A stretch of 64,000 nucleotides of DNA from positions 36,619-100,618 of the forward strand of contig JACEEZ010007105.1 in assembly GCA_016584305.1 (NCBI GenBank). Direction: 5' to 3'. The stretch comes from Chionoecetes opilio (taxonomy: Eukaryota; Arthropoda; Malacostraca; Decapoda; Majidae). Positions 47,903 to 61,532 of this stretch are shown here, piece after piece. Both the position numbers and the translations under genes were made by a program. Every line of letters begins with the position of its first letter. Within the stretch, counting starts at the first letter, position 1. The notes under the pieces were generated by a model, which had not been told where the DNA came from, did no database searches, and worked only from the letters and a program-made list of their open reading frames with translations.

Positions 47903-50253
47903 GAGGATTGTATACTTCAATTTGTAGAAGAAAACAAGCTATTATCACCGATAACTAGCTAATATCATTGAAAACACTACATTTTATGGTTTATAGCAAT
48001 ATGATAAGTAAAATTACTTGTATATATACAATAACGCTACAGTTTGCAAGAAACTATGAAAAACGCTTGCAATATACCGTTATATCACAATAAATAACCT
48101 ATTACTCTTCTATTTATTAGCTTAATGTAATGTAAGCTACTTATAGGTGCTAATTGTTCTAAAAAGAGGATTGTATACTTCAATTTGTAGGTAAACAGCT
48201 ATATATCACCGATAACTAGCTAATATCATTGAAAACACTACATTTTATGGGTTTATAGCAATATGATAAGTAAAATTACTTGTATATATACAATAACGCT
48301 ACAGTTTACAAGAAACTATGAAAAACGCTTGCAATATACCGTTATATCACAATAAATAACCTATTACTCTTATATTTATTTGGTTAATGTAATGTAAGCT
48401 TCTTATAGGTGCAAATTATTTAAAAAAAAGGATTGTATACTTCAATTTGTAGAAAACAGCTATATATCACCGATACCAAGCTAAAATCATTGAAAAGAAC
48501 ACATTTTGAGGGTATAAAGCATTATCATTAGGTAAATTCCTTCTATTAATGATATAACACTGCAATTAAAAAGAAACTATGAAAAACAAGTGTAATATAC
48601 ATTGTATCACAATATAGAGTCTCAAACTCCTATTATAAGCTTACAGTAGTTTAAAATAGCAATTTCTAACAAAAACAACTATAATACCACATTTTGAATT
48701 TCTCTATCAAAATAAGGGCTGAATAATGTCAATTTTCGACATTTTAATGCTTTATGTTTCTTTTATAATTGCTGATAATGCTTTATACCCTCAAAATGTG
48801 TTCTTTTCAATGATTTTAGCTAGTTATCGGTGATATATAGCTGTTTTCTACAAATTGAAGTATACAATCCTTTTTTTTTAAATAAATTGCACCTATAAGA
48901 AGCTTACATTACATTAACCAAATAAATATAAGAGTAATAGGTTATTTATTGTGATATAACGGTATATTGCAAGCGTTTTTCATAGTTTCTTGTAAACTGT
49001 AGCGTTATTGTATATATACAAGTAATTTTACTTATCATATTGCTATAAACCCATAAAATGTAGTGTTTTCAATGATATTAGCTAGTTATCGGTGATATAT
49101 AGCTGTTTTCCTACAAATTGATGTATACAATAAATAACCTCTTAATCTTCTATTTATCAGCTTAATGTAATGTAAGCTACTTATAGGTGCAACTTATTCT
49201 AAAAAGAGGATTTTATACTTCAATTTGCAGGAAAACAGCTATATATCACCGATAACTAGCTCATATCATTGAAAACAATACATTTTATGTGTTTATAGCA
49301 ATATGATAAGTAAAACTACTTGTATATATACAATAACGCTACAGTTTACACGAAATATGAAAAACGCTTGCAATATACCGTTATATCACAAAAATAACCC
49401 ATTACTCTATTATTTATTAGCTTAATGTAATGTAAGCTACTTATAGGTGCAAATTATTCTAAAAAAAGGATTGTCTACTTCAATTTGTAGGAAAACAGCT
49501 ATATATCACCGATAACTAGCTAAAATCATTAAAAAGAACACATTTTGAGGGTATAAAGCATTATTATAAAGTAAATTCCTTCTATTAATGATATTACACT
49601 ACAATTAACAACAAACTATGAAAAACACGTGTAATATACAATTTTATCACAATATAGAGTCTCAAACTCCTATTATAAGCTTACAGTAGTTTAAAATAGC
49701 AATTTCTTACGAAAAAAATATAATACCACATTTTAATTTCTCTATCAAAAAAAGGGCTGAATAATGTCAATTTTCGACATTTTTTAGCCCCTCAAAAATA
49801 CATTAAAACACTTGAAAAAACGTTGTTTCTAAGATTAAAATTGATACATAATTTTTATGAAAAATACATATTTTAAGTTCATAATATTGTAAAGTATAGT
49901 TTTGTAAAAGTGCTGAATAGTGTCAAATTCGGACATTTTTTAGCCCTTAAAAAATACATTAAAATACTTGAAAAAACGTTGTTATTAAGATTAATATTGA
50001 TACCTAAATTTCATGAAAAATACATATTTTAACCTCATAATATTGAAAAATATAGTTGTGTAAAAGTGCTTAATAATGTCAAATTTCGACTTTTTAGCCT
50101 TTCAAAAATACATTAAAATACTTGAAAAAATATTGTTTTTAAGATTAAAATTGATATCTAAATTTCATGCAAAATACATATTTTTAGCTATTAATTTTGT
50201 AAAATATAGTTGTAGCAAATATCAAAGGCTATTTAGCTACAGAATAAAGAAAT
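47903..50253 (+). repeat. Satellite HOR copy F13 (clean, A0 lost)
   Basis: Very clean from A1 (47903) through A2 (about 48166), B1 (about 48430), hairpin to 49130, A3 (about 49207), B2 (about 49468), D1 (49776), D2 and D3 to about 50253, where it breaks into A/T soup at the start of A0. The 73-codon frame at 50076-50297 spans D3 and the soup and is not a gene. Confidence 0.92.
48171..49130. repeat. HOR hairpin, copy F13
   Basis: Arms 48171-48527 and 48773-49130 with a 245-nt loop. The right end has the GATGTATACAA variant also seen at 23168. Confidence 0.92.
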
Positions 50254-50693
50254 TACTTCAAATATTTGAAAAAAAAATTTTTTTTAAACCAAAATAAAAA
50301 AAACCCCTTTTTTAAAAATTTTATAGAATTAATTGAAAAAAAATTTGAAATTTTTAATCTTTTTAAGTTTTTCAAGCTTAAACTTGAAAAATTATTTTAA
50401 ATTTAACTATTTATTTTTTTTTTAGTTTAATTTTTTGTAAATTATTTTAAATAAAACTTTTAGTAATTTAAAAAAAAATTACTTAATTTGGGGAAAAAAA
50501 ATTTAAAATTATAAATTTTTTTAAAAAAATTTTATGGGTTTTAGCAATATATGAAAAATATTTTTAAAATTTATAAAAAAATTTTTTAAAAAAACAAAAA
50601 AAACGTTTAAATTAAGATATAAAAAATAATATACTTTTTTTTAAAAAAAAAAATTTTTTTTTTAAGTTTATGGGTGCAATTTTTTAAAAAAAA
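50254..50693. other. Corrupted A/T soup replacing A0 and A1
   Basis: About 440 bp of A and T runs between D3 and an A2 unit. A normal HOR would have about 550 bp (A0 plus A1) here. Traces such as TTTTATGGGTTTTAGCAATAT near 50532 show that it overlies A-monomer sequence. No gene is visible. Confidence 0.6.
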
Positions 50694-51923
50694 GGATTGT
50701 ATACTTAAATTTGAGGAAACAGCTATATATCACCGATAACTAGCTAATATCATTGAAAACACTACATTTATGGGTTTATAGAAATATGATAAGAAATTAT
50801 TTGTAATATACATAACGCTACAGTTTCAAGAATTTGAAAAACGCTTGAAATTTATACCGTTATATCACAAAAATAAACCATTACTCTTTTATTTATTGGT
50901 TAATGTAATGTAAGCTCTTATAGGTGCAAATTATTTAAAAAAAGGATTGTTACTTCAATTTGTAGAAAACAGCTATATATCACCGATAACCTAGCTAAAT
51001 CATTAAAAAGCAACATTGAGGGTATAAAGCATTATATAAGAAATTCCTTTTTTAATAATATAACCTAAAATTAACAAAGAAACTATGAAAAACAGGTAAT
51101 ATACATTTATCACAAATATATGAGTTAAATTTTTAAATAAGTTTTACAGATTTAAAAAGCAAATTTCTGAAAAAAATATAATACCAACATTTTAATTTTA
51201 AAAAAAACCTGAAATAAGGGTAATTTTGAATTTTTAGCCTAAAAATACATTTAAAACACTTGAAAAAAACGTTTTTAAAATAAAATTGATACATAATATT
51301 TTATGAAAAATAAATTTTAAGTTATAATATTGAAAAATATATTTTAAAAGTGCTGAATAATCAATCAAATTTTTACTTAAAAAATACTTTAAAATTTACT
51401 TAGAAAAAAGTGTTTTTAAAAAATTAAAATTGAATAAATTTCATAAAATTACATTATTAACCTTTTAAATTTTGAAAGTATTTTGTGTTAAAATTGCAAT
51501 TTCAAATTTCAAAACTTTTTAGTATTTTAAAAAAAATTTTACTTAAAATTTTACTAAAAAATATTTTTTTAAGAATTAAATTATGATCTAATTTTTCCAA
51601 AAAATTACAATAATTTTAAATCTTTTATTTTGTTAAAAATTATTGTAGCAATATCAAGCTATTTCTAAAAAAAGTTTTTATATTTCAATTTGAGGAAAAA
51701 AACAATCTTCACGATAACTAGCTAAAATCATTGAAAAACAATACATTTTATGTGTTTATAGCAATATAAATAAGTAAAACTACTTGTATATATACAATAA
51801 CGCTACAGTTTCACGAAACTATGAAAAACGCTTGCAATAAAACCGTTATATCACAAAAAAAACCCAATTACTTATATTTATAGCTTAATGTAATGTAAGC
51901 TACTTATAGGTGCAATTATTCTA
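50694..51923 (+). repeat. Short HOR copy F14 without hairpin
   Basis: An A2-type unit at 50694 is followed at about 50945 by a B unit that starts as B1 (GTAGAAAACAGC) and ends as B2 (AAAATTAACAAAG). Then comes a D block from about 51227 (noisy), and at about 51690 an A unit that starts like A0 and continues like A3 (ACAATACATTTTATGTG, TTTCACGAAAC). The hairpin and A3 proper are missing. It resembles the half-length copy at 24583 but breaks within B instead of A. Confidence 0.7.
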
Positions 51924-54562
51924 AAAAAGGATTGTTACTTCAATTTGTAGGAAAACAGCTATATATCACCGATAACTAGCTAATATCATTGAAAAAAAAT
52001 ACATTTTAGGGTTATAGCAATATAAAGTAAAATTACTTGAAATTTTTAAATAACGCTACATTTTCAAAAAACTATGAAAAACGCTTGCAATATACCGTTA
52101 TATCACCAATAATAAACCTATTATCTTCTATTTATTAGCTAATGTAATGAAGTATTATAGTGCTAATTTTTAAAAAAGGATTGTATACTTCAATTTGTAG
52201 GTAAAAAAATAATCACGATAACTAGCTAATACATGAAAACTAATTTTATTTTAAAGAAAAATTTATTAAGTGTAAAAATTATTGTAAATAAAATTTTAAA
52301 CGCTAAACAGTTTAACAAAAACTATGGAAAAACGTTGAATATACCTTATATCACAATAAATAAACCTATTACTCTTATATTATTTGGGTTAAATGAAAGT
52401 AAGCTTTTATAGTCAAAAAATTTAAAAAAAAATTGTATTTTCAATTAAAAACAATTACAAAAATACAAGCTAAAACTTGAAAAGAACACATTTTTAGGTA
52501 TAAAGCATTATCATTTAAAACCCTTTTCCCTAATTAAATATAACACTGCAATTATAAAGAAACTATGAAAACATAGTGTTAATATACTTGAAAATCAATA
52601 ATCGTCAAATACACTTTATAACTTAATAGTTTAAAAAGCAATTGTATAAAAAAGACAATAAAAAATACCAATTTGAATCATATAAAATAAGGTGAATAAT
52701 GTCAATTTTGACATTAAGAATTATGATAACTTATACATTGCTGATATAACTATATACCTTTACCAATAAAATTTCTTTCAATTTAGTATTATGGTAAATT
52801 TAGCTATTTTCTAAAAAGAATGTATACTTTTTTTTAAAATAAATCGTAACTATAAAACTTAAAACATCAAATAAATAATAATAAATTATTTATTATATAA
52901 CGGTAATTCAAGTTTTTTCATAGTTTTCTAAACTATTACTTATTTATTTGTAAGTAATTTTCTTATCAATTTTTAAAAAAAAAGATGTTTCATTTGAAAC
53001 TATTATCTGATAAAGCTTCTAAACAAATGAGTATACAATAAATAAACCTCTTAATCTTCATTAAGCATAAATGTAAATCCATGTAACTACTTATAGAGTT
53101 CAAATCATTAATAAGAGTATTTAAATGCAATTCTAGAAAAACAGCTAATACACATTAATTCTTATAATAGCTGAAAATCAATTCAAATTTTAATGCTTTA
53201 TAGTCTATATAATTAAATACTTTATATACAATGTATCATTACAGATACTATGAAAACGTGAATATACGTTTATCACAAATAATATACATTCTCTATTTTT
53301 AAATAATTACTTAAAAGCTAATTAAGCAAATATATAGAGTCAATAGTTATTCTATAAAAGGATGAAGCTTCAATTTGAAAACTAGCTTATTATATCACAT
53401 AATACTATATTCTATAAAATAAAATATTTTATGTATTAGCTATTATGTATAAAGTTTTCCTAATTAAGAAATTACACTCATTAACACTAAACTATGAAAA
53501 CTACTTATAGTGAATATCTAAAAAATTTTATCTAATTAGAGAAACCTATATATACTACTAGTATTTTAAAAATACATATTTTACAAGAAATAAAACTCTA
53601 TACACATTTTACTTTACCAAACAAAAAAACGCTTGCAATATACTTTTCACATATTAACCCTCTCATATATACTTATGTAAAACATTATAGTAAATTTTCT
53701 AAAAAAGTTGTACTCAATTTTAGAAAAACTATATATACATAATTATAATATTAAAGAAATTTTAGGTAAACCATTAAAAGTAAATTCACTTTTTACTTAA
53801 TAAAATACATTAAAATACTGAAAAAACGTGTATAAATTAATATATAGATCAATCCTATAATTACATAAAAATACAATTTCTAAATAAATATGAATAAATT
53901 TTAATTTAAAAGCTTAATAATGTCAATTTTCGACTTTTTAGCTCAAAAATACATTAAAACTTGAAAAAATTGTTTTAGTTAAAATTGATACTAATTTTAT
54001 GAAAATACATATTTAGTATAATTTTTGTAAAATAAGTTTGCAAAAGTAGCTAGCAATATAAGAAATATATCAATTTTAGACACTCTTCATATAATACTAA
54101 AATATTGAAAAACGTTTTATTAATATTATACTAATTATAAAAATACTATTTAACTATATATTAAAAATAAGTTTGAAAATAATGATGAAAATTCGACTTA
54201 ATTATACCTTATAACATAATAAATACTAAAATGTTTTTATTATTATTAATTATCAAATCTATTTTAGCTTATTAATTGTAATTATATGTAATATAAAGTG
54301 CATTTTACTCAATTAGTAAGAAATCACTTATATCGAGAAAACATAATCATCACGATAACTAGCTAAATCATTGAAAACATACATTTAAGTTTATAGCAAT
54401 ATGATAAGTAAAATTACTGTATATATCAAAATAACGCTACAGTTCAAGAAACTATGAAAAAGCTTGCATAACCGTTATATCAAATAAATAACCTATTACT
54501 CTCTATTACTATGTATTAACATTAAGCATTCTTATATGAAGTATAAGGCTATTGTTCTAAAA
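51924..54562 (+). repeat. Satellite HOR copy F15 (degraded)
   Basis: About 2640 bp, normal length but very noisy from 52250. A1 51924, A2 about 52178, B1 about 52430 with loop near 52700, right-arm end and partial A tail near 53030-53060, A3 and B2 traces to about 53790. D2/D3 junctions lie near 53790 and 53923, further D-like text near 54110-54200, and A0 near 54340. Deletion errors dominate here, unlike the homopolymer inflation in 3.4-17 kb. Confidence 0.65.
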
Positions 54563-56913
54563 GAGGATTGTCATACTTCAATTAGGAAACAGCTATATTC
54601 AACGAAATAGTAATATCATTGAAAAACTACATTTTAAGGGTTTATAGCAATTGATAAGTAAATTACTTGTATATATACAATAACGCTACAGTTTACAAAA
54701 ACTATGAAAAACGCTTGCAATATACGTTATTCACAATAAATATACTATTACTCTTTATTATTGTAATGTAATGTAAGTCTTATAGGTGAATATTTAAAAA
54801 AGGATTGTATACTTCAATGTAGAAAAAGCTATATATCACCGATACAGCTATATCATGAAAACACACTTTTATGTTATAAAATATCAAGTAAATATTTACT
54901 CTATATATAAATTAACGCTAAGTTTAAAAGAAAACTTGAAAAGTGAATATACCTTTATCACAATAAATACTATACTCAAATTGTATTATAAGCTCTAAAT
55001 GATTAAAATAAAGAATTTCAATTTTAAAACACTATAATTACACATTATTTCACTATAAAATAAGGTGAAATAATCAATTTTGAATATAACTTATTTCTTT
55101 ATAATACCTCATTAAGTATACTGCAATTCTAAGATTACTATATAGAGTGAATATACTTTGTATCACAAATGAAGTTCAAACTCCTATTTAGCTAATTTAA
55201 AATACAATTACTAAATAAAAACTTAATACACATTTTAATTCATTAATAAAATAAAGGTTTATGATAAATCAATTTCGAACTTAAGCTTATGTTTTTTTAT
55301 AATTTAAATGTTAACCCAATCAATGTTTTTTTCATGATTTTTAGCTATTACATATATACGTTTACTACAAATATAAGTACAACATTTTTTTAAATTAAAT
55401 TGCACTATAAAGCTACATTTACATTAACAAAATAAAATAAGTTATTTATTGTATATACGATATTGAGCTTTTTCAATTTTAAACTGTAGCTTATGTATAT
55501 ATAAAGTATACTTATCAATTGCTAATAAACCAAAAATGTATTTTCAATAATAGCTAGTATCGGTGAAAAGCGTTTTCTACAATTATACAATAAATAACCT
55601 ATAATCTTCTATTTATAGCTTACATGTATGTAAGCTATTATAGGTGCAATATTCTAAAAGAGGATTTTATATTCAATTTGCAGAAACAGTTTATCACCGA
55701 TAACTATAAAAATCATTGAAAACAATACATTTTATGTTTATAGCAATATGATAAGTAAAACTACTTGTATATTACAATAACGCTACAGTTTAACGAAACT
55801 ATGAAAACGCTTGCAATATACCGTTATATCACAAAAATAACATTACTATTATTTATTAGCTTAATGTAATGTAAGCTACTTATAGTGCAAATTATTCTAA
55901 AAAAAGGATTGATCTACTCAATTTTAGGAAAACAGCTATATCACCGATAAACTAGCTAAAATCATTAAAAAAACACATTTGAGGTATAAAAGCATTATTA
56001 TAAATAAATCCTTCTATATGATATTACATACAATAACAACAAAACTATGAAAAAACCGTGTAATATACATTTTAATCCAATAGAGTCTCAAACCCTATTA
56101 TAAGCTTACAGTAGTTTAAAATAGCAATTTCTTACGAAAAAAAGATAATACCACATTAATTTCTCTATCAAAAAAAGGGCTGAATATGTCAATTTTCGAC
56201 ATTTTTTAGCCCCTCAAAAATATTTAAAACTTGAAAAACGTTGTTTCTAAGATTAAAATTGATTACTATTTTATGAAAAATACATATTTTAAGTTCATAA
56301 TATTGTAAAGTATATTTGTAAAAGTGCTGAATAATGTCAAATTCGGACATTTTTTAGCCCTTAAAAAATACATTAAAATATTGAAAAACGTGTTATTAAG
56401 ATTTAATATTGAACTAAATTTCATGAAAAATACATATTTTAACCTCATAATATTGAAAATATATTGTGTAAAAAGTGCTTAATAATGTCAAATTTCGACT
56501 TTTTTAGCTTCAAAAAACATTAAAATACTTGAAAAATTGTTTAAGATAAAATTGATATCTAAATTTATGCAAATACATATTTTTAGCTATTAATTTGTAA
56601 AATTAGTTGTAGCAAAATCAAAGGCTATTTAGCTAGATATAAAAATATACTAATTCTGTAGAAAAAACAACTCTTCATGAAATAGCTAAATATTGAAAAC
56701 ACTACATTTATGTACTTAATAGCAATATGATATAACAAATACTTGTTATATATACAATAACGCTAACAGTTTGCAAGAAACTATGAATAAACGCTTGCAT
56801 TATACGTTATATACATAAATAACCTATACTCTTATATTTATTACTTAATGTATAAGCTATTAACTATATATCTTAAATTATGTAGATATTATAGGTGCTA
56901 ATTGTTCTAAAAA
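54563..56913 (+). repeat. Satellite HOR copy F16 lacking one A monomer
   Basis: About 2350 bp: a single A unit at 54563, B1 near 54800, noisy hairpin to about 55590, A3 near 55660, B2 near 55905, D1 56198, A0 near 56650. One A monomer is missing, as in the copy at 22208. A 60-codon minus-strand frame at 56266-56448 lies in D1-D2 and is a repeat shadow. Confidence 0.75.
54568..55590. repeat. HOR hairpin, copy F16 (blurred)
   Basis: The inverted arms are recognisable at both ends, with a heavily damaged loop at 54990-55310. Confidence 0.6.
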
Positions 56914-57159
56914 GAGGATTGTATACTTCATTTTTGTTGGAAAACAGCTATATATCACCGATAATAGCTAATATCATTGAAAACACTACATTTAGGGTTA
57001 TACAATATGATAAGTAAATACTTATTATACAATAAGCTACGTTTGCAAGAAACTATGAAAACGCTTGCAATATACGTTATATCACAATAATAACTATTAC
57101 TCTTCTATTTATTAGCTTAATGTAATGTAAGCTACTTAAGGTGCTAATTGTTCTAAAGA

Positions 57160-58090
57160 TTGTAATTCAATTTGTAGGTAAAAGCTATATATACCGATAA
57201 CTAGTAATATCAGAAAACACTACATTTATGGGTTTATAGCAATATGATAAGTAAAATTAACTTTATATATACAATAACGTACAGTTTACAATGAAACTAT
57301 GAAAAGCTTGCAATATACCGTTATATCACAATAAAAACCTTTACTCTATATTATTTGGTTAATGTAATTAGCTTCTATAGGTGAAATTATTAAAAAAAGG
57401 TTGTATACTCAATTTGTAGAAAACAGCTATGATATCACGATACAACTAAACATCATTAAAAGACACATTTTGAGGTATAAAGCATTATCATAGTAAATTT
57501 TCTATTAATGATAATAACGCAATTAAAAGAAACTATGAAAAATAAGTGTAATATACCTTGTATCAAATATAGGTCTCAAAACTCCTAATTAAAGCTTACA
57601 GTATGTTTAAATAGCAATTTTAGAAAAAACAACTATAATACCATTTTGAATTCTCTATCAAAATAAGGGCGAATAATGTCAATTTTCGACATTTTAATGC
57701 TTATGTTCTTTTATAATGTGATAATGCTTATACTCAAAAATGTGTTCTTTCAATGATTTTAGCTAGTTATCGGTAATATAGCTATACCTGTATTTCTACA
57801 AAGTTATAATATACATTCTTAAATTACTATTTTAAATTAATTGTCACCTATAAAAGCTTACATTATTCATTTACAAACTAATATATAGCCATAAATAGGT
57901 TATTTATTTGATATAACCGGTATATTGCAAGCGTTTTTCATAGTTTCTTGTAAAATGTAGCGTTATTGTATAATATACAAGTAATTTTACATATCATATT
58001 GCTAAGTTTAAACGGCCATAAAAATGTAGTGTTTTCAATGATATTATAGTTACGTGAATATATAGTGTTTTCCTAAAATTGAGTATAAAA
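57160..58090. repeat. First hairpin of expanded copy F17
   Basis: A2+B1 arm, loop with AATGTCAATTTTCGACATT near 57677-57695, and inverted arm. Noise increases strongly toward the right end. Confidence 0.7.
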
Positions 58091-58593
58091 AATGTTTTAA
58101 TTCTAATTATAGCTTAATGTACTGTAAGCTTACATTAAAAGGTCACTATTTTATTTAAAAAAGATTTTTAAATTGCGAAAACATATATATCAGATAACTA
58201 TATCATTGAAAACAATACTATGTTTTATACAATAATATAAACTACTTGTTTTCATAAGTAAGTACAGACTATGAAAAACGCTTGCAATTAGTATTCACAA
58301 AAAAACATACTCTATATATTAACTTAATTAGTAGTTATAGGTCAATTATTAAAAAGATTGTCTACTTAATTTGTAGGAATCTAAAAGATAATACTAAAAA
58401 TTTGAATAACCTTATATAAACTTTAAAGTAAATTCTTATACTATATACATAATTAACAAAATAAAAAACTTGTATATAAAATTTAAGAAACTTTACAAGA
58501 AAACATGAAAAAATAAATTTAGTATTCACAATAATAATTAATTCTTTATTAAGTTAAATAAAATGTAAGTTCTATGGCAAATTATTAAAAAAA

Positions 58594-59182
58594 GATTGTA
58601 ATCAATTTTAGAAAACCTATATATCACTTTTTCCTTAAAATCATTGAAAGAACAATTTGATTAAAGCTTATCATATAAATTCTTTATTAATGATTAACCT
58701 CAATAAAGAAACTATGAAACAAGTGATATCTTGTTCAAATAAGAGTATAAATCCTTTTAATAAGTATTTAAAATAGCAATTTACAAACTAAAATAACATT
58801 GGATTTTCTACAAATAGGCTATATGCAATTTTGAATTTTAATGCGTTATGTTTTTTATATTATGATAATTTATAACTCAAATGTGTTTTCAATGAATTAG
58901 CTAGTTATCGGTGATATATAGCTGTTTTCACAAATTGAAGTATACATCCTTTTTTTAATAAATTGACCTATAAGAGCTTACATTACATTAACAAAAATAA
59001 GATAATAGGTTTTTATTGATATAACGGTATATGCAAGCGTTTTTATAGTTCTTGAAACGTACGTATTGTATATATACAATAATTTTACTTATCATATTGC
59101 TATAACCCATAAAATGTAGTGTTTCTGATATTAGCTAGTTATCGGTGATATATAGCTGTTTTCCTACAATTGAATATACAAT
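58594..59182. repeat. Second hairpin of expanded copy F17
   Basis: A second B1 with loop is followed by an inverted arm ending GAATATACAATAAATAA. The right arm is clean from about 58890, whereas the left part is degraded. Confidence 0.65.
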
Positions 59183-60731
59183 AAATAAACCCTTATCTTA
59201 TTTTTATCAGCTTAATGTATGTAAGCTACTTATAGTGCAAATTATTCTAAAAGAGATTTATACTCAATTTGCAGGAAAACAGTAAATCACGATAATAGCT
59301 AATATCATTGAAAACAATACATTTTGTGTTTATAGCAATATGATAAGTAAACACTTGTTATATACAATAACGCTACAGTTTACACGAAACTATGAAAAAC
59401 GTTGAATTACGTTATACACAAAAAACCATTACTCTATTATTTATTAGCTTATGTAAGTATACTTATAGGTGCAAATTATTCTAAAAAAGATGTCTACTTC
59501 AATTTGTAGGAAACAGCTATATCACGATAACAGCTTTAATCATTAAAAAACACATTTGAGGTATAAAGCATTATTATAAAGTAAATTCCTTCTATTAATG
59601 AAAACCCAAAATTAACAAAACAAAACTATGAAAAACACGTGTTAATATAATTTTATACAATATAGTCTCAAACTCCTATTAAGCTAAGTAGTTTAAAATA
59701 GCATTTCTTACGAAAAAAACTATAATACACATTTATTCTCTATCAAAAAAAGGGTGAATAATGTCAATTTTCGACATTTTTTAGCCCTCAAAAATACATT
59801 AAAACACTTGAAAAAACGTTGTTCTAAGATTAAAATTGATACATCTTTTATGAAAATACATATTTTAAGTTCATATATTGTAAAGTAAGTTTTGTAAAAG
59901 TGCTTGAATAAGTCAAATTGGGAATTTTTAGCCTTAAAAAATACATTAAAATACTTGAAAAAACGTTTATAAATTAATATTGATACTAAATTCATAAAAT
60001 AATATTTAACTCATAATATGAAAATATAGTTGTGTAAAAGTGCTTAATAATGTCAATTGACTTTTAGCTTAAAAATACATTAAATCTTGAAAAATATGTT
60101 TTTAAGATTAAAATTGATATCTAAATTTCAGCAAAATACATATTTTTAGCTATTATTTTGTAAAATATAGTTGTACAAATATCAAAGCTATTAGCTAAGA
60201 TATAAAGAATATACTTCAATTTGTAGAAAAAAAACTCTTCACTGATAACTAGCTAAAATCATTGAAAAACTACATTTAGTGTTTATAGCAATATGATAAG
60301 TAAAACTACTTGTATATATATACAATAACGCTACGTTTGCAAGAAACTATGAAAAAACGCTTGCAATATACCGTTATATCACAATAAATAACTTTACTCT
60401 CTATTTATTAGCTTAATGTATATTAAGCTATAGCTATATTATTAATATATGTAACTACTATAGGTGCTAATTGTTTCTAAAAAGAGGATGTATACTTCAA
60501 TTTGTAGGAAAACAGCATATATCACGATAACTAGCTAATATCTGAAAACACTACATTTTATGGTTATAGCAATATGATAAGTAAAATTATGTATATATAC
60601 ATAACGCTACAGTTGCAAGAAACTATAAAACGCTTGCAATATACCTTAATCACAATAAATAACCTATTACTCTTCTATTTATTAGTAATGTAATGAAGCT
60701 CTTTATAGGTGCTAATGTTCTAAAAAGAGGA

Positions 60732-61532
60732 TTGTATACTCAATTGAGGTAAAGCTATATTCACCGATAACTAGCTAAATCATGAAAACACTACATTTAT
60801 GGTTATAGCAATATGATAGTAAAATTACTTGTATTTTTTAACATAAACGCTACAGTTTACAAAAACTATGAAAAACGCTTGCAAATACCGTTATATCACA
60901 ATAAATAACCATTACTCTTATATTTATTTGGTAATGTAATTATTCTTATAGGCAAATTATTAAAAAAAGGATTTATACTCAATTTGAGAAAACAGCTATA
61001 TATCACCGATACCAGTAAAATCATGAAAAACACATTTTGAGTTATAAGCATATTAAGGTAAATTCCTTCTATTATGATATAACACTGCATTAAAAAGAAA
61101 ACTATGAAAAACAAGTGTAATATACATTGAAAACCCCCCCCCCCCAATATAGAGTCTCAAATCCTATTATAAAGCTTACAGAGTTTAAATAGCAATTCTA
61201 ACAAACAAATAATACACATTTTGAATTCTCTATCAAAATAAGGTGAATAATGTCAATTTTCACATTTTAGCTTATGTTTTACAAACTTTAAAAGGTTTTT
61301 CAATGATTTAACTATTATCTGATATATACTTTTCATAAATAATATATTTTTTTAAAAATCCCAATAAAATTCACATTCAAACAATAAAATAAGAAAAGTT
61401 ATTTAGTATTAACTATATAATTTTTCATTAGTTTTGTAAACTTATATTGTAATATAATAAAGTAATTACTAATTTAAACCAAAAATGTATTCTTATAATA
61501 ATTCGTATTATATTTTAAAATTGAAATACAAT
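60732..61532. repeat. HOR hairpin, copy F18 (shortened by noise)
   Basis: The A2+B1 arm is clean; the inverted arm (61280-61532) has many lost bases but keeps the ACAATAAA-type end. Confidence 0.6.
61134..61145. other. C12 run in B1 monomer
   Basis: Twelve C replace the TATCAC expected between CATTG and AATATAGAGTC in B1. No other copy has this. A smaller C7 run replaces CAC at 22509-22515. Both look like base-calling or consensus errors. Confidence 0.75.

Larger units (their letters stand above)
56914..60483 (+). repeat. Expanded HOR copy F17 with two hairpin modules
   Basis: About 3570 bp, roughly 0.93 kb longer than normal. A1 56914, A2 about 57157, B1 about 57390, first hairpin right arm to about 58090, partial A tail, A3 and a B/A stretch (58150-58590, degraded). 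A second B1 starts at about 58594 with loop near 58830, and a second right arm runs to about 59182. Then A3 (about 59255), B2 (about 59490), D1 59773 and A0 (about 60212) follow. The 91-codon minus-strand frame at 59720-59995 is a D-block shadow. Confidence 0.7.

Noticed and set aside
16947..50253. CRISPR array (regular direct repeats with spacers)
   Set aside because: The repeats are 156-262 bp monomers directly abutting in a nested order. There are no short repeats with unique spacers and no cas genes.
50076..50297. 73-codon plus-strand open frame
   Set aside because: It begins in D3 and runs into the corrupted A/T stretch. In other copies D3 has different frame lengths because of the TTTTTT-run variation.
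56266..56448. 60-codon minus-strand frame with an internal repeat
   Set aside because: The repeated peptide pattern simply mirrors the 156-bp D monomers. The frame is interrupted in the other clean D blocks.
59720..59995. 91-codon minus-strand frame
   Set aside because: Another shadow of the D1-D2 monomers, open only because of local base losses.
60896..61147. 83-codon minus-strand frame starting with a glycine run
   Set aside because: The N-terminal glycines are the C12 artefact read in reverse. The rest is B1/A2 satellite.
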